In this document: positions 26,455 to 34,472 of the stretch, piece after piece
How the letters are laid out: the number at the start of each line of letters is the position of its first letter
Numbering within the stretch: the first letter of the stretch is position 1
Origin: Brasilonema bromeliae SPC951
GTDB taxonomy: Bacteria > Cyanobacteriota > Cyanobacteriia > Cyanobacteriales > Nostocaceae
Direction of reading: 5' to 3'
Assembly: GCF_012912135.1 (NCBI RefSeq)
Contig: NZ_QMEB01000032.1
Span: 1-34,522, forward strand
DNA length: 34,522 bases
The notes under the pieces: model-generated
What the model saw: only the letters and a program-made list of their open reading frames with translations
Told to the model about the DNA's origin: nothing
Databases searched by the model: none
Made by a program: the position numbers and the translations under genes

Positions 26455-26985
26455 ATGTTTTTCCCCCGTGCTCGGAGAGTTTTAGCAGCTTTGTTGTTAT
26501 GTTTGTTACTGTTTACAACAGCCTGCGCGCCGAAGACTCCTGGACGTTTTGACCAGGCACAGCAGGAAAGCAGCCGACAAAGAAGCGGTCAGGCGGTTGC
26601 GAAAGATTCAACCCAAGGTAGCGAATTTAACAAATTTTTCCCAAGTGCTGACGCTGGCTACCAACGCGTCTATACCCAAGAGAAAAAAGGCTTTGCTGAA
26701 GCGAAATTGAAAAAAGACGGCAAAGACCTAGCTGTACTTTCCATTAATGATACACAAGCAGTCAAAGGTGCCGCAAACCCAGCGGCAAAATTCGTGAACA
26801 GCCCAAAGACAATAGCCGGATATCCAGCTGTTAGTCAGGGGAGTACTGGTACTGCTATTTTAGTTGCTAATCGCTATCAAGTGAAAGTGCAATCTCGCGA
26901 CGCTTCATTTACAGAGGCTGAACGCGAAGCTTGGATACAGAAATTTAACTTAGGTGGTCTGGCGCGACTCGCTAAAGCCCAATAG
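26455..26985 (+). CDS. Putative lipoprotein, conserved in cyanobacteria by appearance
   Basis: 176 residues with a good Shine-Dalgarno (AGAGGAG). The N-terminus is Arg-rich, then LLLCLLLFTTAC, a lipobox with Cys about residue 24, so it is probably a membrane-anchored lipoprotein. The rest is hydrophilic: FFPSADAGYQRVYTQEKKGFAEAKLKKDGK...VLSINDT, ending in a FNLGGLARLAKA segment. No known domain was recognised. It lies 109 bases after the methyltransferase and 76 before the next gene, same strand. Confidence 0.75.
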   Translation: MFFPRARRVLAALLLCLLLFTTACAPKTPGRFDQAQQESSRQRSGQAVAKDSTQGSEFNKFFPSADAGYQRVYTQEKKGFAEAKLKKDGKDLAVLSINDTQAVKGAANPAAKFVNSPKTIAGYPAVSQGSTGTAILVANRYQVKVQSRDASFTEAEREAWIQKFNLGGLARLAKAQ

Positions 26986-27061
26986 CTACAAAGACAAGCT
27001 GTTAGGAGTTTGAGAACTGAAATCCTGAGTCACCAGAAAATAATTAAGTAGGAGTCTATTT

Positions 27062-27949
27062 GTGAGTAAATCAATTTTTGAGTTGGTTGATGAACTACCA
27101 ACCAGCAACTTGACGGTTTCGGCATTGCGATCGCTCGATTTTGTTGCTCCTGGTGAGTGGCAAAATGTAGTTGGCTTTGTCAACACGATCAAAACTGTCA
27201 CTGGTGAAGACGACGAAGACCTCATTCAACAAATTGGCGAACGAGCGGTTTATCTCTACAATGATCGCTCTCAAGGATACCAAAGAGCAATGTGGCTTTA
27301 TCAAACCGTTGATAGCACAGATAAAGCACTTGGTGCAGCCGCTTTAGCAAACAAAGTGGGTGAGAAAATTCCCCTTTTGGGTTTTTTAAACCGAGTCACT
27401 CCCAAAGCGGAGAAAGCACAAACTATAGACTTGTGCTTGAAATTAGTTGCTGAGTTAGTCGCCTTCTGCCAAATTAACGGTATTCCTGGAGACAGTATTG
27501 GGGATTTTGTCGCGTCTTTGGGAGAATATAGCGGTGAATCGTTCATCCGCATGGCTGCATTAGTTTGCTTTGATGGTTTGATACCCCTAGGTCCAGACTT
27601 TATCAGTAGCGCACTATCGAGAATTAATCAGACAAGTCCTCAAGAGTTAGATCAAAACTCGACCTTTGCGAATATTAGAGAGGCAATTCCAGGTAATGAT
27701 TCTAGCAGCAAACTGAACTTTATCGGTGAAAGCTTCCATTCAGTCAGTGGTTGGATGAGTGGTCTAGTTGCTTCAAATAACTTAACCCCACAAAAGGTAG
27801 CTAACAACTTGCAAAATTTTGTCGATTTTGCTGATGATAAGCTAGACTACCTCGCTGCATTCCTGGATGTATCGACAAATTACTACGAACATACAGGTAC
27901 ACAAACTTTAGCACGTCGATTGATTGAGCGAGCTTCGGCGGAAATTTAA
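27062..27949 (+). CDS. Conserved hypothetical protein, helical
   Basis: 295 residues from a GTG at 27062, preceded by TAGGAG. It is mostly alpha-helical by composition, without a signal peptide or long membrane helix. Recognisable stretches are FELVDELPTSNLTVSALRSL, RAVYLYNDRSQGYQRAMWLYQ, KVGEKIPLLGFLNRVTPKAEKAQ and a C-terminal LDYLAAFLDVSTNYYEHTG. No catalytic motif was seen and no function is proposed. It follows the lipoprotein on the same strand and may be cotranscribed. Hairpins lie downstream at 27965-27998 and 28266-28286. Confidence 0.8.
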   Translation: MSKSIFELVDELPTSNLTVSALRSLDFVAPGEWQNVVGFVNTIKTVTGEDDEDLIQQIGERAVYLYNDRSQGYQRAMWLYQTVDSTDKALGAAALANKVGEKIPLLGFLNRVTPKAEKAQTIDLCLKLVAELVAFCQINGIPGDSIGDFVASLGEYSGESFIRMAALVCFDGLIPLGPDFISSALSRINQTSPQELDQNSTFANIREAIPGNDSSSKLNFIGESFHSVSGWMSGLVASNNLTPQKVANNLQNFVDFADDKLDYLAAFLDVSTNYYEHTGTQTLARRLIERASAEI

Positions 27950-28432
27950 CTAGTTTGGCGTAAGTCCCCCGCCATAATGTACTCTTTTGGCGGCGGGATA
28001 TAAGCCAATGTTGGACGATAAAACTCTAGTCCTAGGTGCTTCTAGGTGGCGGGTCCCAATCCCCCACTGATTGATTCTGTAGCGCTGAATTCTGACTTCT
28101 GATTCAAATATGCACGTATCGTATAATTTGTCAACGTTAATGGTGCGATCTACGTTCTTCTTAAGTTTCCAAAGGTTCACATTGAAATCAACCTCAGGGC
28201 TGGTTTTATCAGCCAGATAAGTTGCGTATAGTAAATCAGGTGATGTGCTTGTTCTTTTTCCGTAGAAGCACGGCAATGCCGTGCTTTTCTTGCTGCGCCA
28301 AATTAACTTTCTGATGTCGCTACTTCTTCCAAGCAAATATAACGCTTAATCCTGCTCCATAAAACTTATACAAATCGCTCAAAACTGAGCAAATCGATGT
28401 TTACTTCCCGCTTCAATCAAGGCAGTCGGCTG
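27950..28432. other. Spacer with hairpins after the hypothetical gene
   Basis: 483 bases. TCCCCCGCC/GGCGGCGGGA (27965-27998) is a likely terminator or dispersed repeat. AAGCACGGCA/TGCCGTGCTT (28266-28286) is a strong hairpin followed by TT and CTT, terminator-like on the plus strand. A 128-codon open frame on the minus strand covers this region but is not supported. Confidence 0.45.
28266..28288 (+). terminator. Strong hairpin with short T-run
   Basis: AAGCACGGCA and TGCCGTGCTT are perfect 10-base arms with a tiny loop, followed by TT. It could end plus-strand transcription 320 bases after the hypothetical gene, or the minus-strand TnpB transcript. Confidence 0.5.
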
Positions 28433-28646
28433 CTACTTGTCCACGGGCGTATCTTCCGGTTGAGCCAGCCGTACATACTCATTCGAGGCATTCAACAAAT
28501 TCAAAGCCGCGTTCAAATCTCTATCTAACGTGATTGTGTGAGCTACGCAACTAGAGTTAATGCATTTGTAAACTCTATCAGATAGTTTCAAATCATCGCG
28601 CTTTGCACCGCACATGCAACACGTTTTTGATGATGGATACCATCTA
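28433..28646 (-). pseudogene. TnpB C-terminal part, split by IS630
   Basis: Minus-strand codons give RWYPSSKTCCMCGAKRDDLK, YKCINSSC and LDRDLNAALNLLN, the zinc ribbon and last RuvC aspartate of TnpB. The preceding residues of the open frame (MTVPHLPAIGC) come from the IS630 end. Joining base 28646 to 29664 across the IS and one TA gives KVELVDRWYPSSKT in frame. The intact protein would be 396 residues, normal for TnpB. The separated piece is unlikely to work alone. Confidence 0.85.
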
Positions 28647-29661
28647 CAGCCGATTGCAGGTAAATGAGGTACAGTCATATAAGTGCATCAACTCTTAAAA
28701 TGAAAGCTTACTCAATTGACTTGCGAGAAAAAATAATAAAGGCTTACGAACAGACAGACACCTCAATTAGGAAGGTGGCTGATAGATTTGGTGTCGCTAA
28801 AAGCTTTGTACAAAAACTTCTCTCCATGAAGAAAATTCAAGGTCACGTAGAACCCAAACAACAGGGCGGAGCAATGAAGGGAGAGTTGGATGGATCTGAA
28901 GCTCAATTAGCTGCAATGGTTGAACAATATCCAGACGCGACATTACTAGAATACTGTGAATATTGGGGTACAACTTATAATCATTGGATCAGCACGAGTA
29001 CGATGTGCCGTACATTACAAAAACAAAAACTAACATTAAAAAAAAGACGCTACGCAGCAGCCAAGGGAAAACAGAAAGAGTCCAAAAGTTGAGAAGTGAG
29101 TACTGGCAGCAAGTTAAGCAAGTAGATCCAGAAAACTTAGTTTTTATCGATGAAATGGGTGTTTTATTGGGTTTGACACGAACTCATGCTAGAAGCCCTC
29201 ATGGAAGTAGGGTGTATGATTTTAAACCATTTTATCGAGGAGCCAAGGTGACAGTAATTGGGGCAATTAGCTTAAAACAAGTTTTGGCTGTTATGACTCT
29301 GAATGGTTCAATGGATGGAAACGCATTTAAAGTCTTTGTCGAGAAGTGTCTGCTTCCTCAATTATGGAAAGGTGCTGTAGTTGTTATGGATAACCTTCCA
29401 GCACATAAAGTCCAAGAAATCGAGCCTTTAATTGAATCTGTTGGTGCCAGTGTTATCTACCAGTCTCCCTATTCTCCTGACTTTAATCCAATCGAACATT
29501 GGTGGTCGCAATTAAAAGCTTTTTTACGACAATTTTCTCCAACTAATGCATTTAGGGTTGATGTTCTAATTAGAACTGCGCTTGATTTAGTCAATTCCCG
29601 ACATCTAAAAAACTGGTTTACAAACTGCTGTTACTGTACCTCATAAACCTGCAATACGCTG
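28647..29661 (+). mobile_element. IS630-family insertion sequence inside tnpB
   Basis: 1015 bp with imperfect terminal inverted repeats. The left end is CAGCCGATTGCAGGTAAATG, and the right end reads back as CAGCGTATTGCAGGTTTATG; the match continues with AGGTACAGT. TA lies on each side (28645-28646 and 29662-29663), the target duplication typical of IS630/Tc1-mariner elements. The transposase is complete and needs a -1 frameshift. The element appears recent, since removal restores the host tnpB frame exactly. Confidence 0.9.
28700..29646 (+). CDS. IS630-family transposase, made by -1 frameshift
   Basis: Two overlapping frames: the first from ATG 28700 to 29092 and the second open from 28984 to 29646. 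The first carries the helix-turn-helix part (YSIDLREKIIKAYEQ, SIRKVADRFGVAKSFVQKLL). The second carries the DDE domain: LVFIDEMGV, VVVMDNLPAHK and SPDFNPIEHWW give Asp, Asp and Glu. A run of eight A at 29037-29044 lies in the overlap; slipping back one base there joins KLTLKKKTLRSS, as in related transposases. The joined protein is about 315 residues. All catalytic residues are present, so it may be active. Confidence 0.88.
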
Positions 29662-30640
29662 TATCAACCAACTCAACTTTAGTCCCGTAAACTTGGGATT
29701 TATAGGTTAGTTGACGGCGAAACTCATAAAATCCTAAATCAGAGATTGCTGCTGATAGTTTTCTATTAGCAAACATCCCACTTACGTTCAGATCTTCTAT
29801 GCGGATTCGATAGTATTTGCGGCTTATATCTGTTGTTAACTTGTGCAAGAAGTCTCGACGCTGACTAGCTATCGCGTAATGTTGCCTAGCTAGAGAGTCA
29901 AAATACTTCTTAGCTTTATTTGATTGCTTGACACCCAAACGACGGTTACCCAATTGCTTTTTGCGGTTACGCCATTGTAATTTAGCCAGCTTGATTTTCG
30001 CTTTTTTCATTGGCTTTGGCGATTCCACGCTAGTCCCGTCACTTAAAGTGGCAAAACACTTTACCCCTAAATCAATTCCAACTTTCTCCTCTGGATGGTA
30101 AGTCGGTGGGATTTTCTCTGCATCTACAGCAAAACTTACAAACCATTTACCCGCACAATAGCTAATCGTAAAAGTCTGCGTGCAATATGAACAAGGCAAA
30201 GCTTCTTTTAGCCGAAATATCCCCAGTGTAGGAATTTTGATTTGCTTTCCTGATCGAAGCAATACCTTACCATTGCCGTCATAGACAGTAAAAGATTCTC
30301 CATCTTTGCGACGCTTAAATCTTGGTCTGTCAGATATACCTTGCCCCCATCTGTTGTAAGCACTCTCCAAGGCTTGTAATGAGCTTTGGTAAACCTTGGA
30401 AGAGAGCTTGGACATCCATCGAAATTCTTGCTGCTTTTTGGTGTAGTTCGTCAAAACCTTTTTGATAGCTTTGATTTTCTTACCGTACCCACCTGCTATC
30501 CCATCCCTTTCTAGCCCCTGCATGAGTGCTAGCCCGTAGTTGTAAACAAAACGAGCAAAGCCAGCATGTTTACGCAATAAAGTTTGCTCTTTGTTATTCA
30601 CTTTTAGCTCAACTTTGACAGCGTACATTGCTTGAATCAT
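29662..30640 (-). pseudogene. TnpB N-terminal part, split by IS630
   Basis: From ATG 30640 (MIQAMYAVKVELKVNNKEQ) the frame covers the TnpB wedge and REC-like helices, then the RuvC core: VGIDLGVKCFATLSDG carries the first Asp, and YRIRIEDLNVSGM the Glu. It runs to KVELVDT, then enters the IS630 end and stops at 29618. The third RuvC aspartate and the zinc ribbon are in the other part (28433-28646). No TnpA gene is visible. It belongs to a different TnpB lineage from the fragment at 1-264, judging by sequence and right-end hairpin. The gene starts 49 bases from a divergent ribbon-helix-helix gene. Confidence 0.88.
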
Positions 30641-30688
30641 AAAGGGTTATACTGTCTATTGTACACACACCTTACGGATATAGCAAGA

Positions 30689-30850
30689 GTGAAACAGGAT
30701 AAGAGAATAGACTTACGAGTAACACAAACAGAGTTGGAATTGCTAGATGAGTATTGCCAGTTGACCGGAAAGAACCGGACTGATGTGCTACGAGAATTCA
30801 TCCGTAGCTTGAAAAAGAAAATGCGGAATGCTGAAAAATATTCGATTTAG
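30689..30850 (+). CDS. Ribbon-helix-helix (CopG-like) protein divergent from tnpB
   Basis: 53 residues from a GTG at 30689; an ATG at 30632 in the same frame would lie inside the tnpB start and is less likely. The sequence KQDKRIDLRVTQTELELLDEYCQLTGKNRTDVLREFI fits a ribbon-helix-helix fold: a beta strand (RIDLRVT), helix A, the GKNRT turn and helix B. Such proteins bind DNA as dimers. It shares its 5' region with tnpB, so it may regulate tnpB. No toxin partner is next to it. A small hairpin CTAGAT/ATCTAG (30851-30870) follows. Confidence 0.75.
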   Translation: MKQDKRIDLRVTQTELELLDEYCQLTGKNRTDVLREFIRSLKKKMRNAEKYSI

Positions 30851-30963
30851 CTAGATTTTTGACTATCTAGTATCACCTCCTTTCAACGGATACCATCTGA
30901 AGATAGAGGTATTTACCGACTGAATTTTATTATCTTCAGGAATATATCAAGAAATATTATGTA

Positions 30964-30978
30964 AAGGAGGCTACTATT
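30964..30978 (+). promoter_or_regulatory. Strong Shine-Dalgarno before a possible ATT start
   Basis: AAGGAGG (30964-30970) is followed after five bases by ATT (30976-30978), in frame with the acyl-CoA dehydrogenase-like gene. No ATG, GTG or TTG in frame lies at a suitable distance. This decides the proposed start. Confidence 0.5.
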
Positions 30979-32184
30979 ACCGCTCAACTATCCAAGGATG
31001 TTGTCATCCAGGAACGCCACAGCTCAAGTATTGCTGAAGCGTTGACACATGCTGTAGAAATTGCTGATTATTGTGCAGCTAACGCCAATGCCATAGATAA
31101 CAATGGCGCTTTTCCCGAGAGCGAGTTTAAGCGAATTGCAAAAGCAGGTTTACTGGCTGCACCTTTGCAGCGAGAGTTAGGCGGGTGGGGTGCAGGTATT
31201 GATGCCAACGTTACCTACGAATCACTAATGCTATTAAAGCAGATGGGGCGTGGGAATTTGGCAGTGGGTCGAGTTTATGAGGGGCATGTGAATGCACTGC
31301 AACTGATTCAGAGTTTTGGAACTAGAGAACAGATTGCAGCTTATGCTTGTGATGCCCGCGCTCGCCACAAAATCTTTGGCGTTTGGAATGCAGAAGCCTC
31401 TGATGGTGTCAAGATTATCCCTCTTGACAATGGTAAGTATCGTCTGGAAGGTTCTAAAACCTTTTGTTCGGGATCTGGTTATGTTGAGCGTCCCTTTGTG
31501 AATGGAGCCTTACCCGATGGTAGTTGGCAAATGTGCATTGTGCCAATGGATGAAGTGACTACAGTCAGTGATCCTAATTGGTGGCAACCTTCTGGAATGC
31601 GAGCAACTGCTAGCTACAAAGTAGATTTTAGCGGCGTGGAGTTGGCAGAAAGTTCATTAATTGCTAAGCCAGGGGACTACCTTCGCCAGCCTTGGTTGTC
31701 TGCGGGAGTGATTCGCTTTGCTGCGGTGCAATTGGGTGGGGCGGAAGCACTGTTTGATTTGACTCGCCAGTATCTCCAGAACATGGAATATACAAACGAT
31801 CCATACCAAAAAGAACGCTTGGGCAGGATGGCGATCGCCATTGAAAGCGGTAATCTCTGGCTGCGGGGTGCTGCGGATATGGTAGCAGCTTATGCGCCTG
31901 TGTTTGGAGGCTATCCCACTGTTGACAACCCTCAAGCAGAGCAACTTGTCGCCTACGCAAATATGGTGCGGACGACAATTGAACAAATTTGCATTGACAC
32001 GATGCAAATTTGTGAGCGCTGTATTGGCACTCGCGGTTTATTACCACCAAATCCGATGGAACGCATCATCCGGGATTTAACTTTGTACCTACGTCAACCT
32101 GCCTTTGATGCAGCCCTTGCCAATGTTGGACAGTATGTCCTAGCTGAAACTCATCCTGCTCGCTCGCTTTGGAATAATGAATAA
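30976..32184 (+). CDS. Acyl-CoA dehydrogenase-like flavoprotein
   Basis: 402 residues if it starts at ATT 30976, or 380 from the first conventional start, TTG 31042. The sequence has the acyl-CoA dehydrogenase layout: an N-terminal helical domain (FKRIAKAGLLAAPLQRELGG), a beta domain (FGVWNAEASDGVKI, LEGSKTFCSGSGYVERPFV, WWQPSGMRATASYKVDFSGVEL) and a C-terminal helical domain (GRMAIAIESGNLWLRGAADM, MERIIRDLTLYLRQP). Such enzymes use FAD to oxidise acyl groups; here the N-terminal and active-site regions differ from fatty-acid enzymes, so the substrate is open. The stop overlaps the PIG-L start by eight bases, pointing to one pathway. Confidence 0.82.
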   Translation: MTAQLSKDVVIQERHSSSIAEALTHAVEIADYCAANANAIDNNGAFPESEFKRIAKAGLLAAPLQRELGGWGAGIDANVTYESLMLLKQMGRGNLAVGRVYEGHVNALQLIQSFGTREQIAAYACDARARHKIFGVWNAEASDGVKIIPLDNGKYRLEGSKTFCSGSGYVERPFVNGALPDGSWQMCIVPMDEVTTVSDPNWWQPSGMRATASYKVDFSGVELAESSLIAKPGDYLRQPWLSAGVIRFAAVQLGGAEALFDLTRQYLQNMEYTNDPYQKERLGRMAIAIESGNLWLRGAADMVAAYAPVFGGYPTVDNPQAEQLVAYANMVRTTIEQICIDTMQICERCIGTRGLLPPNPMERIIRDLTLYLRQPAFDAALANVGQYVLAETHPARSLWNNE

Positions 32185-32923
32185 CCAGGTTACTGTTGCA
32201 TCACCACTGACTCATTCTAATAGTTTGCCTTGGCGTTCACTTAAGGATATTGCTTGTGGTTCGGCGTTAGTCGTTGCCCCTCATCCCGATGATGAGACAC
32301 TAGGTTGTGGTGGTGCGATCGCCCTACTGCGTTCTCTCAATTTGATGGTACGTGTTTTGGTCATCAGTAACGGTACTCTTTCACATCCTAATTCTCAGAA
32401 ATATCCCGCACCTGCGCTGCAGGCATTGCGCGAAAGTGAAACACTTTCAGCGCTTTCTGTATTAGGAGTGGAAGCGAATGCTGTCACTTTTTTACGACTG
32501 CAAGATGGCTCAGTTCCAGCACAGTATAAAGGTGCAGTGACGACTTGCGTTGCTTATCTAACAGAAATTGCGCCGCGAATGATCTTTTTACCGTGGCGCT
32601 ACGATCCTCACCCAGATCATCAAGCCAGTTGGAAGTTAATTCACACTGCGCTGTGTGACTCACACATATCACCGCAATTAATCGAGTATCCTATTTGGGA
32701 CTGGGATCCAGATCAACGTGGAACCCTACCAGAATCTCTTGAAGTCACAAGTTGGCGGTTGGATATTAGCGCGGTAGTGGAGTTGAAACAGCAAGCGATC
32801 GCCGCCTATCGTTCCCAAACCACAGATTTAATTGATGATGATCCAGAAGGCTTTCGCCTGACTCCGGAAATGCTTTTGAACTTTACCCGTTCTTGGGAAG
32901 TTTATTTAGAAGCCAAAATTTAA
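32177..32923 (+). CDS. PIG-L family deacetylase (LmbE-like)
   Basis: 248 residues. The metal-binding motif APHPDDETLGCGG (His36, Asp39) and the second motif DPHPDHQ near residue 143 define the PIG-L/LmbE zinc hydrolases, which remove acetyl groups from N-acetylglucosamine-type sugars in GPI, mycothiol or bacillithiol precursors and other natural products. It begins with ATG inside the preceding gene (8-base overlap), so the two are translationally coupled. The following gene is 154 bases downstream, behind a repeat. The sugar substrate is unknown. Confidence 0.92.
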   Translation: MNNQVTVASPLTHSNSLPWRSLKDIACGSALVVAPHPDDETLGCGGAIALLRSLNLMVRVLVISNGTLSHPNSQKYPAPALQALRESETLSALSVLGVEANAVTFLRLQDGSVPAQYKGAVTTCVAYLTEIAPRMIFLPWRYDPHPDHQASWKLIHTALCDSHISPQLIEYPIWDWDPDQRGTLPESLEVTSWRLDISAVVELKQQAIAAYRSQTTDLIDDDPEGFRLTPEMLLNFTRSWEVYLEAKI

Positions 32924-32928
32924 GAACT

Positions 32929-33074
32929 ATAGGATTTCTATTTGATTTTTAAACAGAACTCCGTACAGTTTATGTTAAGCATTCGGGTGTTAAGCGTTCT
33001 CTGTTGCCTATTCCCTGTTCCCTGTTCCCTGTTCCCTGTTCCCTCTAGTAACTTCATAAACCAAACCCGATTCC
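32929..33074. repeat. Foldback repeat family, copy B
   Basis: Same ends as copy A at 8568-8696: starts ATAGGATTTCTATTTGATTTT and ends ATAAACCAAACCCGATTCC. Internal GTTCCCT heptamers (33011-33045) are expanded. It fills the gap between the PIG-L gene and the next start codon, ending three bases before the ATG. Confidence 0.7.
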
Positions 33075-33077
33075 TAT

Positions 33078-34376
33078 ATGAAACTGGCAATTTTTGATAT
33101 TGATGGAACCCTCACTCAAACAAATGATGTAGATAACCAATGCTTCGTGCAAGCATTTGCCAAGGAATTTCAAATCAAAGAAATTAACACTAATTGGGCT
33201 ACCTATGGACATACCACTGACTCTGGGATAGCTTTGCAAATTTTTCAGCAGAACTGGGGACGTGTTCCCGAAACCAGTGAGTTATGCCAATTGCAGCAAT
33301 GCTTTGTAGAGTTGTTGCATGGTCATTATACAGAAACTCCTGGATCATTTGTCGAAATACCTGGAGCTTGTGTGATGTTACAGCGCCTAGCCCAAACAAA
33401 AGATTGGGCGAGCGCAATTGCTACAGGCGGATGGCGTGCTTCAGCCGAGATGAAGCTGCAAGCAGCAGGATTAGATATCAGGGAACTACCAGCAGCGTTT
33501 GCTGACGATAGCATTTCCCGAGAAGATATTGTGAAAACGGCTGTGTCGAGAGCTAAAGAGTTCTACCATCAGCCTGATTTTGAAAGAATTGTTTGCATCG
33601 GCGATGGTATTTGGGATGTTTTGACTGCTATCCAGCTGCAACTACCTTTTGTTGGTGTCGCCAGCGATACACAAAAGCCGCTCTTAGAAAATGCTGGTGT
33701 AGAGTGTATTATACCAGACTTTGTAGACTTTGATTCTTTTTTAAAAGCCCTAGATACTGCCAGCATCCCCAACCAGCACAAACCGTTGCAGGTACAAAAC
33801 AATTCCCTGCCACCGAGTTATTTTGAAACGCTCTATGGTAGCAACCCCGACCCGTGGAAGTTTGAAACGAGCGAATACGAAAATCAAAAATATACTGCTA
33901 CAATCGCAGCTTTACCCAAACAGCGCTATCATTCTGGTTTTGAAATTGGTGGTTCTATTGGTGTTTTGACAGAGAAGTTAGCTCAACGTTGCGACTCGCT
34001 ACTTTCGGTTGATGTATCAAAAATCGCTCAAAAAAGAGCAATTCAACGCTGTCAACACTTACCGCAGGTGCGCTTTGAAATTATGTGTTTGCCACAGGAG
34101 TATCCTGAGGAAATGTTTGATTTGACTGTGGTTTCTGAAGTTGGTTACTACTGGTGCTGGGAAGATCTGAAAAAAGCCCAACAGTGCATTCTCAAACACC
34201 TTGAACCAGGAGGACATCTGCTTTTAGTTCACTGGACACAATATGCTCCTGATTATCCCCTCAATGGCGATCAGGTTCACGACTCATTTTTTGATTTAAC
34301 GCCTACTCACTTGCGGCATTTAAAAGGTAAACGGGAAAAAGAGTATCGGCTTGACGTGTTTGAACGGGTGTTTTGA
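33078..34376 (+). CDS. Fusion of HAD phosphatase and NodS-like SAM methyltransferase
   Basis: 432 residues, two domains. Residues 1-220 are a HAD hydrolase: FDIDGTLT with Asp7 and Asp9, SAIATGGW as the second motif, and IVCIGDGIWDV as the final acidic motif. Residues about 245-410 are a NodS-like methyltransferase: YFETLYGSNPDPWKFETSEYE, then FEIGGSIGVLTEKLAQRC as the SAM-binding loop, LSVDVS, and VVSEVGYYW. NodS N-methylates deacetylated chitooligosaccharides in rhizobia. Coupling to the PIG-L deacetylase and the acyl-CoA dehydrogenase-like gene suggests amino-sugar or glycolipid tailoring. The repeat before the ATG leaves no native Shine-Dalgarno. Confidence 0.88.
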   Translation: MKLAIFDIDGTLTQTNDVDNQCFVQAFAKEFQIKEINTNWATYGHTTDSGIALQIFQQNWGRVPETSELCQLQQCFVELLHGHYTETPGSFVEIPGACVMLQRLAQTKDWASAIATGGWRASAEMKLQAAGLDIRELPAAFADDSISREDIVKTAVSRAKEFYHQPDFERIVCIGDGIWDVLTAIQLQLPFVGVASDTQKPLLENAGVECIIPDFVDFDSFLKALDTASIPNQHKPLQVQNNSLPPSYFETLYGSNPDPWKFETSEYENQKYTATIAALPKQRYHSGFEIGGSIGVLTEKLAQRCDSLLSVDVSKIAQKRAIQRCQHLPQVRFEIMCLPQEYPEEMFDLTVVSEVGYYWCWEDLKKAQQCILKHLEPGGHLLLVHWTQYAPDYPLNGDQVHDSFFDLTPTHLRHLKGKREKEYRLDVFERVF

Positions 34377-34445
34377 TCAACAGAGAACGCACCAACACAT
34401 AGGTCAGAACTCACAAGTCAGGAGAAGAAACAAACAGTTCCTTGT

Positions 34446-34472
34446 GAATACTGAATACTGAATACTGATACT
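34446..34472. repeat. GAATACT heptamer repeats at the window end
   Basis: Three GAATACT units and a partial one follow the last gene. The remaining bases to 34522 hold no gene. Confidence 0.7.

Noticed and set aside
27950-28336. 128-codon minus-strand open frame
   Set aside because: No recognisable domain or ribosome site, and it runs through hairpins and repeat-like sequence.
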